From contig CACJFJ010000008.1 of the NCBI GenBank assembly GCA_902592675.1, positions 1 to 57,061 on the forward strand: a stretch of DNA of 57,061 nucleotides, read 5' to 3'. The position numbers and the translations under genes were made by a program. The stretch comes from an uncultured Pelagibacteraceae bacterium (GTDB lineage: Bacteria; Pseudomonadota; Alphaproteobacteria; Pelagibacterales; Pelagibacteraceae). The notes beneath the pieces are model-generated. The model saw nothing but the letters and a program-made list of their open reading frames with translations, had not been told where the DNA came from and made no database searches. Positions 40,701-50,553 of the stretch are shown here, in pieces; the first letter of the stretch is position 1; every line of letters starts with the position of its first letter.

Positions 40701-42338
40701 ATGAGCAAGAATTCAAAAGTATTGGCTTTAAAATATAGGCCACAAAGATTTGAGGATTTGATAGGTCAGGGAGTTGTGGTTGAGTCAATTATAAACTCCA
40801 TTAAATTTAATAAAATTCCAAATGCTTTCCTTTTTACAGGGATAAGAGGTATAGGTAAAACAACTATAGCCAGAATAGTTGCAAAATCTCTAAATTGTCA
40901 AAAAGGATTAGAAAATCTTTGCGAAGATAAATTATGTGAAAATTGTGATGCGATAACAAACTCAAGCCACTTAGATGTGTTAGAAATTGATGCAGCGAGT
41001 AAAACGGGAGTTGATGATGTTAGGGACTTAATAGAATTTTCACGATACGGACCATCATCATCTAATTATAAAATTTTTATTATAGATGAAGTCCATATGC
41101 TCAGCAAACAAGCCTTTAATGCTTTATTAAAAACTCTAGAGGAACCACCAGAGTATTTGAAATTTATTTTTGCAACGACTGAGATTAAAAAAATTCCAAT
41201 AACAGTAGTATCTAGATGTCAGAGATATGACTTGTCTAGGGTTAAATCTACAGAGTTATTTCAGTTTATTAAAAAAATAAAAGATAAAGAAAATGGTAAA
41301 GTCTCCGATGAAGCACTCAGACTTATTGTTAAAATATCTGAAGGGTCAGTTAGAGATGCACTTTCTCTACTTGATAGAGGGTTGCTTACTTTAGAAAAAA
41401 ACAAAGAATTAGACCTAGACAAAGCACAAAAAATTTTTGGATATTTTGATAAGTCCCAGTTGATAGATATTATAGAATTTATACTTGAGGGAGACGAAAA
41501 AAAAGTCATAGAAATGTATAGAAAAATTTATGATCAAGGAGTTGAACCAAAAGTTTTTATAAATGATTTTCTGGAACTAATTTATTATTTTAAAAATGTC
41601 AATTCTTTGACCCTAGAGAGCACTAACTTTTCTCTCAATGATCAAGAATTTGATAGAATTAAAAAAATATCAAAAAATGTTGATAATGAGGTTTTTATAT
41701 TATTTTGGCAATTCACAATTAAAATTTTAGAGGAGTTAGAGATGGTATCTAATCAAAATTTATCAATAGAAATGTTTTTGACAAGATTGATATATTTAAG
41801 CATGCCAGAATTTCAAGATAATACAAAAAAAAATAAGGATTTACTATCAACATTGGAAAAAAAAAATGACATAGCAGATCTTAAAACAGACCCTGTTAGT
41901 CAGATTAAAAATATTTCACAAGAAAAAAAGGTTAGTGTTAAAACTCAACCTGATATTAAGGCATTGAAAAATATTTCGATAAATTCATTTGATCAACTTT
42001 TAGAAGTATGCACAATTAATAAAGAAATCAAATTAAAATATGAATTAGAAAAAAATGTAAACCTAGTTAATTTTGAAAAAAATAGAGTGGAAATTTCTTT
42101 TAATGAAAATCTTGATAAAAATTTTGTTAAAGATTTGTCTTTAAAGCTTTATGAATGGACTGGTCAAAGATGGATCATAACTTTCAGCAAATTAAAGGGA
42201 GATATTTCTGTGAAAGAAAAAGAGGAAAATAAAAAAAAACAGTCTCTTATAAAAGCAAAAAAAACTGAAATATATAATAATGTTATAGAAAAATTTTCTG
42301 ATGCGTTATTAATTGAGGTAAATCCTAAAAAAGATTAA
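40701..42338 (+). CDS. dnaX: DNA polymerase III subunits gamma/tau
   Basis: Clamp-loader ATPase of the replisome. In 545 residues it has LALKYRPQRFEDLIGQ, Walker A in FTGIRGIGKTTIARI (about 49-57), the zinc Cys set CEDKLCENCDAI, Walker B IIDEVHMLS, sensor FATTEIKKIP and SRCQRYDLSR. A linker rich in Lys and Ser precedes a tau-like C-terminal domain. AAGGA at 40689-40693 is the ribosome-binding site, immediately after the SRP RNA. No obvious gamma-generating frameshift was recognised. ybaB follows after 8 bases. Confidence 0.95.
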   Translation: MSKNSKVLALKYRPQRFEDLIGQGVVVESIINSIKFNKIPNAFLFTGIRGIGKTTIARIVAKSLNCQKGLENLCEDKLCENCDAITNSSHLDVLEIDAASKTGVDDVRDLIEFSRYGPSSSNYKIFIIDEVHMLSKQAFNALLKTLEEPPEYLKFIFATTEIKKIPITVVSRCQRYDLSRVKSTELFQFIKKIKDKENGKVSDEALRLIVKISEGSVRDALSLLDRGLLTLEKNKELDLDKAQKIFGYFDKSQLIDIIEFILEGDEKKVIEMYRKIYDQGVEPKVFINDFLELIYYFKNVNSLTLESTNFSLNDQEFDRIKKISKNVDNEVFILFWQFTIKILEELEMVSNQNLSIEMFLTRLIYLSMPEFQDNTKKNKDLLSTLEKKNDIADLKTDPVSQIKNISQEKKVSVKTQPDIKALKNISINSFDQLLEVCTINKEIKLKYELEKNVNLVNFEKNRVEISFNENLDKNFVKDLSLKLYEWTGQRWIITFSKLKGDISVKEKEENKKKQSLIKAKKTEIYNNVIEKFSDALLIEVNPKKD

Positions 42339-42346
42339 ATATTACA

Positions 42347-42664
42347 ATGACAGATTTTAATAAAATTTTAAGTAAAGCAAAGGAACTTGAAGCCAAAATG
42401 AAAGAAAGTCAAGAGAATATAAAAAAAATAAGAGTTGAGGGTATTTCTGGAACAAACTCTGTAAAAGTAATTTTAGATGGCGAAGGGGAAATACAAAAAA
42501 TTGAAATTTCTGACGAAACAATGAAAGAAGATAAATCAATTATTGAGGATTTAATTGTTGCGGCTCACAATAATGCAAAAGTTAAACTAAAATCTAAAAC
42601 TAATGAGGAAATCTCGAAAGCTGCGGGTGGTTTTAATATTCCAGGATTTAAGTGGCCACTTTGA
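42347..42664 (+). CDS. YbaB/EbfC nucleoid-associated protein
   Basis: A 105-residue dimeric DNA-binding protein. Family features are the N-terminal helix (ILSKAKELEAKMKESQENIK), VEGISGTNSVKVILDGEGEI and the C-terminal GGFNIPGFKWPL (family G...PG...PF). The gene order dnaX-ybaB-recR is widely conserved and supports a link to replication or repair. It is separated from both neighbours by fewer than 10 bases. Confidence 0.93.
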   Translation: MTDFNKILSKAKELEAKMKESQENIKKIRVEGISGTNSVKVILDGEGEIQKIEISDETMKEDKSIIEDLIVAAHNNAKVKLKSKTNEEISKAAGGFNIPGFKWPL

Positions 42665-42670
42665 TAGATA

Positions 42671-43282
42671 ATGCAAAATATTAATGAAATTGAAAATTTA
42701 ATTAAACTGATCTCAAAACTTCCTGGATTAGGTCCAAAGTCAGCAAGAAGAATTGTTTTGAAGTTAATAAACAATCGAGATGAATTAGTTAAACCAATGG
42801 CAAATACTTTAGCTCAAGTATATAAAAATGTATCAAGATGTAATTCTTGTGGTTCTTTAAAGTCTAATTTAAATGGTTGTATAAATTGTGAAAATATTTC
42901 AGAAAAATTCAGTAAAATATGTGTAGTTGAAGACATCGCTGATCAATGGTCCATCGAAAATTCTAATATTTTCAGAGGCTATTTTCATATACTTGGAGGC
43001 ACACTTGCATCTGTCGGACAAAAAAAGGAGAGTTTATTAATCAATTCTTTGATTGAAAGGGTTCAAAAAGAAGAAATCGAAGAGGTTATTTTAGCTACAA
43101 GTGCTACAGTCGAAGGACAAACTACAGCTTATTATATTCAAGATAGTCTCAAGAATTTAAACGTAAAAATCACAAAACTAGCACAAGGATTACCTGTAGG
43201 GGGAGAGATAGAAAATTTAGACGATGGTACATTGTTTTCAGCTTTTAAAAATAGGTCCAAGCTTAATATAAACTCTAAATAG
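42671..43282 (+). CDS. recR: Recombination mediator RecR
   Basis: Forms a ring that with RecO loads RecA on gapped DNA. The 203 residues show the helix-hairpin-helix LPGLGPKSARRIVL, a zinc finger built from CNSCGSLKSNLNGCINC (about 57-73), and the Toprim domain with ICVVEDIADQWSIEN and TSATVEGQTTAYYI (family T...EGE.T; Glu-Gly-Gln here). It ends in an 8-base overlap with the convergent glcB. Confidence 0.93.
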   Translation: MQNINEIENLIKLISKLPGLGPKSARRIVLKLINNRDELVKPMANTLAQVYKNVSRCNSCGSLKSNLNGCINCENISEKFSKICVVEDIADQWSIENSNIFRGYFHILGGTLASVGQKKESLLINSLIERVQKEEIEEVILATSATVEGQTTAYYIQDSLKNLNVKITKLAQGLPVGGEIENLDDGTLFSAFKNRSKLNINSK

Positions 43283-45428
43283 ATTTTTTTTTTATTCTAT
43301 TTAAATGTAATAGCGGTTCAGTATAACCAGAAGGTTGCTCAATCCCTTTAAAAATAAGATCACAAGCAGTTTTGAAGGATAAAGAATTATCGAAATTATC
43401 ACTCATTTTAATATAATTTTTATCTTTCTCATTTTGCTTATCAACAACTTTTGCCATTTCCTTCATTATCTCAATCACTTGTATCTTAGTTGTAATTCCA
43501 TGATGTATCCAATTTGCAATATGTTGAGATGAAATTCTCAAAGTAGCTCTATCTTCCATCAAGCCTATATTATTTATATCTGGAACTTTTGAACAACCTA
43601 TTCCCTGGTCAATCCATCTCACAACATAACCTAAAAGAGTTTGTGCTGAGTTAGATATCTCAGAATTAATTTCATCAACTGACCAGTTTGGTCTGTCGGC
43701 TATAGGTATTGTCAATAAATCGTTTAGTTTAGACTTTTCTCTATTTAAAATTTTTTGTTGTTCATTAAATATATCTATTTCATGATAATGTAGAGCGTGC
43801 AACGACGCAGCAGTGGGAGATGGCACCCAAGCACAATTAGCACCTGCTTGTAAATGACTAATCTTCTCGCTCATCATTTGTTTCATTTTATCAGGAGCAG
43901 CCCACATTCCTTTTCCAATTTGAGCCTTGCCGGAGAAACCACAACTTAGTCCAATATCTACATTATTGTTTTCATATGCAGCTATCCATTTGGATGACTT
44001 CATATCTCCTTTTTTTATCATGGGACCAGCTTCCATTGATGTGTGCATCTCATCTCCTGTTCGGTCTAGAAAACCAGTATTTATAAAAAAAACTCTGCTT
44101 TTAAGAGACCTTATACACTCTTTCAAGTTTGCAGAAGTTCTTCTTTCTTCGTCCATTATTCCAATTTTACAAGTATTTTTATTTAAACCCAGCAATTCCT
44201 CGACTTTAGAAAATATTATGTCTGTAAAAGCAGTTTCATCAGGACCGTGCATTTTAGGTTTTACAATATATATAGAACCCGCTCTAGAATTTCTTTTCTT
44301 TTTGAAGTCGTGCAGTGCAGCTGTAGTTGTTATGAATGCATCCATAATACCCTCCGGCACTTCACTTCCATCTTTTAAAATTATTGATGAGTTAGTCATT
44401 AAATGTCCAACATTTCTGATTAGCAATAAACTCCTTCCATGTAATTTAAGTCCCTTACCCTCTCGAGAAATAAAACTTCTGTCAGGATTTAATTTTCTCT
44501 CTAATTTTTTACCATTTTTTTCAAACTGAACTTTTAAATCTCCCCTCATTAAACCCAGCCAGTTTCGATAACAAACAACCTTATCTTCTGCATCTACAGC
44601 TGCTACACTATCTTCGTTGTCACATATTGTTGAAATAGCAGACTCTGCAATTACGTCACTTATTCCAGCAATATCATGAGCAGCACTAAATGCTCTAGGG
44701 TTTATTATAATTTCAAAATGTAGTTTATTATTTCTGATTATTACAGCAGTTGGTTTGTTAGACTCACCTCTATGTCCAATAAATTTATCTTTATCTTTTA
44801 ATTTATATTCACGATCATTCTTAAGAATAGTAAGATCTTTATCAACTACCTTTAATCCAGAGATATCTTTCCAACTAGTGCCATCGATTGGAATATATTT
44901 ATCAAAAAACTCTCTTACATATTTTATTACTTCCCGGCCTCTATTAGGATCATATCTCTCACTACCACCCTCTTCAGACTCTATTATGTCTGTTCCATAC
45001 AAACTATCATATAAACTTACCCATCGAGCATTTGCAGCATTTAACGTGTATCTAGCGTTCATAATTGGAACAACTAATTGAGGACCAGCAATTTTAGCGA
45101 TTTCATTATCTACATTTTTAGTATCGATTACAAAGTCTGATCCTTGTTTTTTTAGGTATCCAATTTTGCTTAAAAATTTTTTATATTCATCAATATCAAT
45201 TTTTTTTCCTTTATTATTTATATGCCACTCATTAATCTTTTTTTGCAAATCTTCTCGAATTTGAATTAATTCTTTATTTCTTGGTGCAAGCTCATGCACC
45301 GCTTTATCAAATCCTGACCAAAATTTTTCTGGCGATATGTCTAAATCTTTTAATAATTCATTATTTACAAAAGTGTATAATATTTGAGAAACTTTAAGAT
45401 TATTAATGTTTTGATAATTTGATGTCAT
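43275..45428 (-). CDS. glcB: Malate synthase G
   Basis: Condenses glyoxylate with acetyl-CoA to malate, in the glyoxylate bypass and for glyoxylate from glycolate or glycine. At 717 residues it is isoform G. Visible parts are ARYTLNAANARWVSLYDSLY, AVDAEDKVVCYRNWLGLMRG, SIYIVKPKMHGPDE, GIMDEERRTSANL (family DEERRT, catalytic Glu), FINTGFLDRTGDEMHTSMEAGP and the nearby catalytic MEDRATLRISSQHIANW. In described SAR11 genomes a glycine riboswitch precedes this gene, but the 101-base upstream spacer here does not contain one that I can recognise. Confidence 0.95.
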   Translation of the reverse strand: MTSNYQNINNLKVSQILYTFVNNELLKDLDISPEKFWSGFDKAVHELAPRNKELIQIREDLQKKINEWHINNKGKKIDIDEYKKFLSKIGYLKKQGSDFVIDTKNVDNEIAKIAGPQLVVPIMNARYTLNAANARWVSLYDSLYGTDIIESEEGGSERYDPNRGREVIKYVREFFDKYIPIDGTSWKDISGLKVVDKDLTILKNDREYKLKDKDKFIGHRGESNKPTAVIIRNNKLHFEIIINPRAFSAAHDIAGISDVIAESAISTICDNEDSVAAVDAEDKVVCYRNWLGLMRGDLKVQFEKNGKKLERKLNPDRSFISREGKGLKLHGRSLLLIRNVGHLMTNSSIILKDGSEVPEGIMDAFITTTAALHDFKKKRNSRAGSIYIVKPKMHGPDETAFTDIIFSKVEELLGLNKNTCKIGIMDEERRTSANLKECIRSLKSRVFFINTGFLDRTGDEMHTSMEAGPMIKKGDMKSSKWIAAYENNNVDIGLSCGFSGKAQIGKGMWAAPDKMKQMMSEKISHLQAGANCAWVPSPTAASLHALHYHEIDIFNEQQKILNREKSKLNDLLTIPIADRPNWSVDEINSEISNSAQTLLGYVVRWIDQGIGCSKVPDINNIGLMEDRATLRISSQHIANWIHHGITTKIQVIEIMKEMAKVVDKQNEKDKNYIKMSDNFDNSLSFKTACDLIFKGIEQPSGYTEPLLHLNRIKKKSI

Positions 45429-45482
45429 TTACAATATTCTTAAAACTCCAATAAAATTAAGTCAAATAGTTTATAGAAGCAC

Positions 45483-45498
45483 TGACATTTTGTTGTCA
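45483..45498. promoter_or_regulatory. Inverted repeat in the glcB/accA divergent spacer
   Basis: TGACA (45483-45487) and TGTCA (45494-45498) form a short inverted repeat followed by six T residues on the plus strand. It lies 55 bases upstream of glcB and 32 bases upstream of accA. It may be an operator shared by the divergent promoters or a weak terminator-like hairpin. Confidence 0.25.
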
Positions 45499-45529
45499 TT
45501 TTTTGCTATTATGAAATAATAAAAATTAC

Positions 45530-46627
45530 ATGAAAAATTACCTTAATTTTGAAAACGAAATAAAAAATCTAGAAAATGAGATTGAAAAATTAAAAGATCC
45601 TTACAACCAAAGTGGACTTTCTGAAGTTGATACCGAAAAAATTTCAAAAACACAAGAGCAACTAGACGATAAGCTAAAAACAATATACTCAAACTTGGAT
45701 CCATGGCAAACTACTATGGTTGCAAGACATGAAGATAGACCTAAGTCAAAATTTTTCATTGAAAATTTATTTGAGGAGTTTATTTCACTTTCAGGAGATA
45801 GGTTTTATGGAGAAGATAAATCTGTTTTAGCTGGTTTTGCAAAATTTAAAGGTAAATCAATACTAGTGATTGGACAAGAAAAGGGAGAAGATTTAGATAG
45901 CAGAATTGAAAGAAACTTTGGAATGATGAGACCCGAGGGATATAGAAAAACAATTCGGTTAATGGAGCTGGCAAATAAATTTGATATTCCAATAATTTCT
46001 TTTATTGATACACCTGGAGCTTACCCAGGAGTTGGAGCTGAAGAAAGAGGTCAGGCTGAAGCTATAGCAAGATCTATCGAATGTAGTATGAAGCTTACAG
46101 TGCCTACAATATCAATTATAATTGGTGAGGGCGGCTCTGGAGGTGCAATTGCATTAGCGTCATCTAGTAAAGTTATAATGTTAGAAAATGCGATTTATTC
46201 AGTTATATCCCCTGAGGGGTGTGCAACAATATTATGGCGGGATCCAAAAAAGATGCTTGATGCAGCTAAAGCAATGAAGCTTTCTGCTAAGGATTTACTG
46301 GATCTAGAAATTGTAGATGAGATTGTTGAAGAGCCACTAGGAGGTGCTCATCGAGATAGAAATCTAATATTAAAAAACGTGGAAAGATCAATATCGAATA
46401 ATTTAGATTTTTTTAGTAATATGACACCCGATGGTATTTTTAATGAAAGAAAAAATAAATTTTTAAAGATTGGAAGAAGCAAAGGATTTATAAGTAACTT
46501 AGAGGAGCTAAGTTCATTGAGTGATCAAAATGAAAATTTTGGAAAAATTTTTCAATATAAAAAATATATCATTGGTGGAATTTTGATAGTAGCTCTTGGG
46601 TTTATACTTATCTCGACTTTACTATAG
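45530..46627 (+). CDS. accA: Acetyl-CoA carboxylase carboxyltransferase subunit alpha, with C-terminal membrane helix
   Basis: Partner of AccD in making malonyl-CoA. The core is standard: an N-terminal coiled-coil, VARHEDRPKSKFFIENLFEEF, FGMMRPEGYRKTIRLMELA, FIDTPGAYPGVGAEERGQAEAIA and the oxyanion-hole IIGEGGSGGAIALA. After the usual end (FLKIGRSKG, about residue 320) there are about 45 more residues ending in a 20-residue hydrophobic helix, YIIGGILIVALGFILISTLL, right at the C-terminus. This would tail-anchor the enzyme to the membrane, which is not part of the classical subunit. It ends in a 6-base overlap with convergent secA. Confidence 0.94.
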   Translation: MKNYLNFENEIKNLENEIEKLKDPYNQSGLSEVDTEKISKTQEQLDDKLKTIYSNLDPWQTTMVARHEDRPKSKFFIENLFEEFISLSGDRFYGEDKSVLAGFAKFKGKSILVIGQEKGEDLDSRIERNFGMMRPEGYRKTIRLMELANKFDIPIISFIDTPGAYPGVGAEERGQAEAIARSIECSMKLTVPTISIIIGEGGSGGAIALASSSKVIMLENAIYSVISPEGCATILWRDPKKMLDAAKAMKLSAKDLLDLEIVDEIVEEPLGGAHRDRNLILKNVERSISNNLDFFSNMTPDGIFNERKNKFLKIGRSKGFISNLEELSSLSDQNENFGKIFQYKKYIIGGILIVALGFILISTLL

Positions 46628-49156
46628 TGCACCACAACAATGTTTGTATTTTTTGCCAGAACCACAAAAACATGGCTCATTTCTTCCTATTTTTTTTCCA
46701 ATATATTTAGGATCAATAGTTTTATTCTCAAAACTTTCTTTTTTCTCTATAACCCTCAAATTGATTAAAATAGTAACAAAATCTAATTTTAATTTGTTTA
46801 ATAAATTTTCAAATAACTCAAAAGCTTCTTTTTTATATTCAATCAATGGATCTCTTTGACCGTATGATCTCAATCCGATTACTTGTCTAAGCTGTTCAAG
46901 GTATTGGATATGAGACCTCCAATTTAAGTCTATTGACTGTAAAAAAATTCTTTTTTCTACCTCTTTTGACTGATCTTCCCCTAATAATGAAATTCTACTT
47001 TTTCTTTGATTTAAAAATTTTTCTTTAAAGCTTTCCTTAAATTTATTATTATTAGAAGAGACTAGCTCTTTTAATTCATCATTAGTGTAACTCTTACCTA
47101 GAATCATTTTAAGTCTATTTTCAAACTCTTTATTCTTGATGTCCTCTAGATTTTTTGATTTTAATTTTAGTAAATCGGATATAACTTCCTCTAAAAATTC
47201 ATCAGAATATACGAATATATCATCGCTATTCATTACATTTTTCCTTTGAGAAAATATTACATGTCTTTGATCATTTAAAACATTATCAAATTTTATTAAT
47301 GTTTTTCTAATATCAAAGTTTCTAGCCTCAACTTTTTGTTGAGCTCTCTCTAGTGCCTTGTTTATCCAAGGATGATCAATGCTCTCTCCATCCTTTAGGC
47401 CTAATTTTTCCAGCATGTTATTCATAGACTCTGATCCAAAAATTCGCATTAAATCATCTTCTAGACTTACATAAAAAATTGAACTTCCTTCATCACCTTG
47501 TCGACCTGATCTTCCTCTAGCTTGATTATCAACTCTTCTTGACTCCATTCTCTCAGTTCCAACTACAAACAAGCCTCCTAAAGACTTTACTTTTTCTTTA
47601 TTTAATTTTAACTGATCAAGAGTAATCGAACCTTTTTTACCACCTAACTGAATATCTACACCTCTTCCAGAAATGCTAGTGGTAATTATTACTGAATTTT
47701 CTTTACCAGCATTAGCTATTATCTCAGCCTCATTTTCGTGATTTTTAGCATTAAGAACTGAATGTTTGATATTTTCTTTTGATAAAAGTTTTGAGTATAT
47801 TTCTGACTTATTAATACTAGATGTGAAAATTAAAAGAGGCTGTCCAATTTTATAACATTCTTTTATCTTCTCAACTATCGCTATATTTTTCTCATTTTCT
47901 GTCCTAAATATTTGATCATTAAAATCTTTTCTAATCATTTCCTTATTTGTTGGAATTACGACAACTGACAAATTATAAATTTCAAAAAATTCTTCTGCCT
48001 CAGTTGCTGCAGTTCCAGTACAACCACAAATTTTTTGATATAATTTAAAAAAATTTTGATAAGTGATAGAGGCTAAAGTTTGATTTTCAGCTTGAATTTC
48101 AATTCTTTCTTTTGCTTCTAGGGCTTGATGAAGACCATCCCCAAATCTTCTTCCTTCAAGAATTCTTCCAGTAAGCTCATCAATTATCTTTAATTCATTA
48201 TTTTTTACAATATAGTCTTTACCTTTTTCAAACATATGATTAGCTCTTAAAGCTTGATTTACATGATGAACCAAACTTAAATTTTCAGGATCATAAAAAT
48301 TATTATTTTTTAAAATTCCAGCATTGGATAATATTTTTTCTAAATTGTTCACTCCATCATTTGTCAAAAGAATGTTTTTGTCTTTTTCGTCTATTTCAAA
48401 ATCTTTTTCATTTAATTTTTTTATCAACCGATCTACAGCAAGGTATTGATTTGTTTTATCTTCTGCAGCACCTGAAATCACTAAAGGAGTCCTTGCTTCA
48501 TCTATTAAACAAGAATCTATCTCATCAACAATTGAAAAAAAATGTTCTCTTTGAACCATCTCTTCACTAGAATATTTCATATTATCCCTTAAATAATCAA
48601 AACCAAGTTCGCTATTAGTTGCATAAGTAACATCACAATTATAATTTTTTTTTCTTTCAAAATCATTTTGAGAATTATTTATAAATCCAGAACTAAGTCC
48701 TAAAAAATTATAGATCAATCCCATTTCTTGTGAATCTCTTTTAGCTAAGTAGTCATTAACTGTGACTATATGTACTCCCTTTTCGGTAAGTGAATTAAGA
48801 TAAGCCGCCAAAACAATTGTTAGAGTTTTGCCTTCTCCGGTTTTCATTTCAGCAATTTTAGCCTCATGTAAAACTATACCGCCAATTAATTGTGCATCGA
48901 AATGACGTTCATTCCTAACTCTTCGAGAAGCCTCTCTAACTAATGCAAATGCCTCAGGCAGAATTTCATCTAATTTTTTTCCTTTTTTAATCAATTCCTT
49001 AAATTCTTTAGTTTTCTTTGGAAAATCAATATCCTCTAGTTTCCTAGTTTCTTCTTCTAGATGATTTATTTTTTCTACAATTAAATTTATTCTATCCAGC
49101 TCTTTTTGATTGCCTGACTTGAATAGTTTTGAGAGTAGGTTTATGGGATTTAGCAT
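46622..49156 (-). CDS. secA: Protein translocase ATPase SecA
   Basis: Drives preproteins through SecYEG. At 844 residues it has Walker A as MKTGEGKTL (about 106-114), Walker B region VDEIDSCLIDEARTPL, the preprotein-binding domain, SGRGVDIQLGG and ARGRSGRQGDEGSS of the second ATPase lobe, and a C-terminal zinc tail CFCGSGKKYKHCC that binds SecB or ribosomes. Divergent from argJ over a 65-base AT-rich spacer. In related alphaproteobacteria a parvulin gene often lies between secA and argJ; there is none here. Confidence 0.96.
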   Translation of the reverse strand: MLNPINLLSKLFKSGNQKELDRINLIVEKINHLEEETRKLEDIDFPKKTKEFKELIKKGKKLDEILPEAFALVREASRRVRNERHFDAQLIGGIVLHEAKIAEMKTGEGKTLTIVLAAYLNSLTEKGVHIVTVNDYLAKRDSQEMGLIYNFLGLSSGFINNSQNDFERKKNYNCDVTYATNSELGFDYLRDNMKYSSEEMVQREHFFSIVDEIDSCLIDEARTPLVISGAAEDKTNQYLAVDRLIKKLNEKDFEIDEKDKNILLTNDGVNNLEKILSNAGILKNNNFYDPENLSLVHHVNQALRANHMFEKGKDYIVKNNELKIIDELTGRILEGRRFGDGLHQALEAKERIEIQAENQTLASITYQNFFKLYQKICGCTGTAATEAEEFFEIYNLSVVVIPTNKEMIRKDFNDQIFRTENEKNIAIVEKIKECYKIGQPLLIFTSSINKSEIYSKLLSKENIKHSVLNAKNHENEAEIIANAGKENSVIITTSISGRGVDIQLGGKKGSITLDQLKLNKEKVKSLGGLFVVGTERMESRRVDNQARGRSGRQGDEGSSIFYVSLEDDLMRIFGSESMNNMLEKLGLKDGESIDHPWINKALERAQQKVEARNFDIRKTLIKFDNVLNDQRHVIFSQRKNVMNSDDIFVYSDEFLEEVISDLLKLKSKNLEDIKNKEFENRLKMILGKSYTNDELKELVSSNNNKFKESFKEKFLNQRKSRISLLGEDQSKEVEKRIFLQSIDLNWRSHIQYLEQLRQVIGLRSYGQRDPLIEYKKEAFELFENLLNKLKLDFVTILINLRVIEKKESFENKTIDPKYIGKKIGRNEPCFCGSGKKYKHCCGAL

Positions 49157-49221
49157 TAGTTTTTGATTTATTATTTACTTATATCCTTTAATATAATTAT
49201 AAAACAAATATTTTAAATAGC

Positions 49222-50523
49222 ATGGGAATCAATTTAACAAATTTTTTGATATCAAAAACAAAAAATAAGAAAATGAATGATTTTCAGGATCTAGATCATA
49301 TTGATGGATTATCGATTTCTGCAGTATGTGCAAATTTATATAAAGACAATAGGGACGACCTAGTAATGTTTTATTTTAGAGATGGTGCAAATTATGCATC
49401 AGTTTACACTCAGTCAAAAATAATTTCCGAAAATATTAAATGGAATTTAAAGCAAAACTCTAAGAAAGTCTTTTCTCTCTTAGTAAATGCTAGAAATGCT
49501 AATTGTTTCACAGGTAAGCAGGGTTTTAAAAGTCTAGAGAAAATAGCAGAGTCACTTTCCCAGAAATTATCAGAAAAACAAAAAGTAGATGAAGAGAGTC
49601 CAAAAAAGATAAAACCGAAAGAGATTATTTTTGGATGTACAGGGACCATTGGAGAAACTTTTCCAGAGGAAAAAATTAAAGATAAGATTGATGATCTTGT
49701 TAAGAAGATTAGCTACACACAAAATAAATACATTTGGACCAAAGCTGCTCTTGGTATGATGACAACTGATACACAACCCAAAATGGCTATGGAAGAGTGT
49801 GAGATTGGAAATACTAAAGTAAAAATTTATGGAATTGCAAAAGGCTCTGGAATGATTCAACCAAACATGGCAACCACTTTGGCGTATATTTTTACTGATG
49901 CAGATATATCTAATAATCTATTAAAAAAACTTTTAAAAAAGAATATGTCTTCAACTTTTAACGCAATTACATGTGATGGCGATACAAGTACAAATGATAT
50001 GGTGTCTTTTTTTTCGACAGGAAAAATTAGACATTCAAAAATAGAAAATATTAACGATAAGAAAATCGTTGAATTTGATAATGCTCTTAACAAGGTTTTG
50101 TTAAATTTAGCTAAAAGAGTCGTAGCTGATGGTGAGGGCGCTTCAAAATTTATTACTGTAAATGTTCATAACTGTAAGACAGAAAAAGACGCAAACAGAA
50201 TTGCATTTTCGGTAGCTAACTCACCCTTAGTGAAGACAGCTATAGCAGGTGAGGATCCTAATTGGGGAAGAATAATTATGGCTGTTGGTAAAGCAGGAAT
50301 ACCAATCGACCTTGATAAATTGTCAATCAAGTTTGGTGATTTAATTATTATTCAGAATGGTAAGATCAGCACAAATTATAATGAGGATGAGGTAAAAAAT
50401 TATATGCGAGAAGAAAATATTGAGATTAAAATTGACATTTCTTGCGGATCAAAAAATTTCACATGTTACACAATGGACTTAACAAAAAAATATATTGAAA
50501 TTAATGCAGACTATAGAAGTTGA
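49222..50523 (+). CDS. argJ: Bifunctional ornithine acetyltransferase / N-acetylglutamate synthase
   Basis: Recycles the acetyl group in arginine synthesis and can supply N-acetylglutamate. The precursor cleaves itself before a Thr, here in GSGMIQPNMATTLAYIFTD (family PNMAT-ML), producing alpha and beta chains. Other features are VNARNANCFTG (usually VNSGNANA.TG), CTGTIGETFP (family TGVIG), CDGDTSTND, and AGEDPNWGRIIMAVGKAG. The 433-residue length includes small Lys-rich insertions. No argA was seen in the window. Confidence 0.93.
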   Translation: MGINLTNFLISKTKNKKMNDFQDLDHIDGLSISAVCANLYKDNRDDLVMFYFRDGANYASVYTQSKIISENIKWNLKQNSKKVFSLLVNARNANCFTGKQGFKSLEKIAESLSQKLSEKQKVDEESPKKIKPKEIIFGCTGTIGETFPEEKIKDKIDDLVKKISYTQNKYIWTKAALGMMTTDTQPKMAMEECEIGNTKVKIYGIAKGSGMIQPNMATTLAYIFTDADISNNLLKKLLKKNMSSTFNAITCDGDTSTNDMVSFFSTGKIRHSKIENINDKKIVEFDNALNKVLLNLAKRVVADGEGASKFITVNVHNCKTEKDANRIAFSVANSPLVKTAIAGEDPNWGRIIMAVGKAGIPIDLDKLSIKFGDLIIIQNGKISTNYNEDEVKNYMREENIEIKIDISCGSKNFTCYTMDLTKKYIEINADYRS

Positions 50524-50553
50524 AATTTTTGTAAATATAATTAAATATTATAC

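Noticed and set aside
43927-44529. 200-codon open frame antisense to glcB
   Set aside because: A shadow of a strongly conserved gene; no start signal or recognisable domain.
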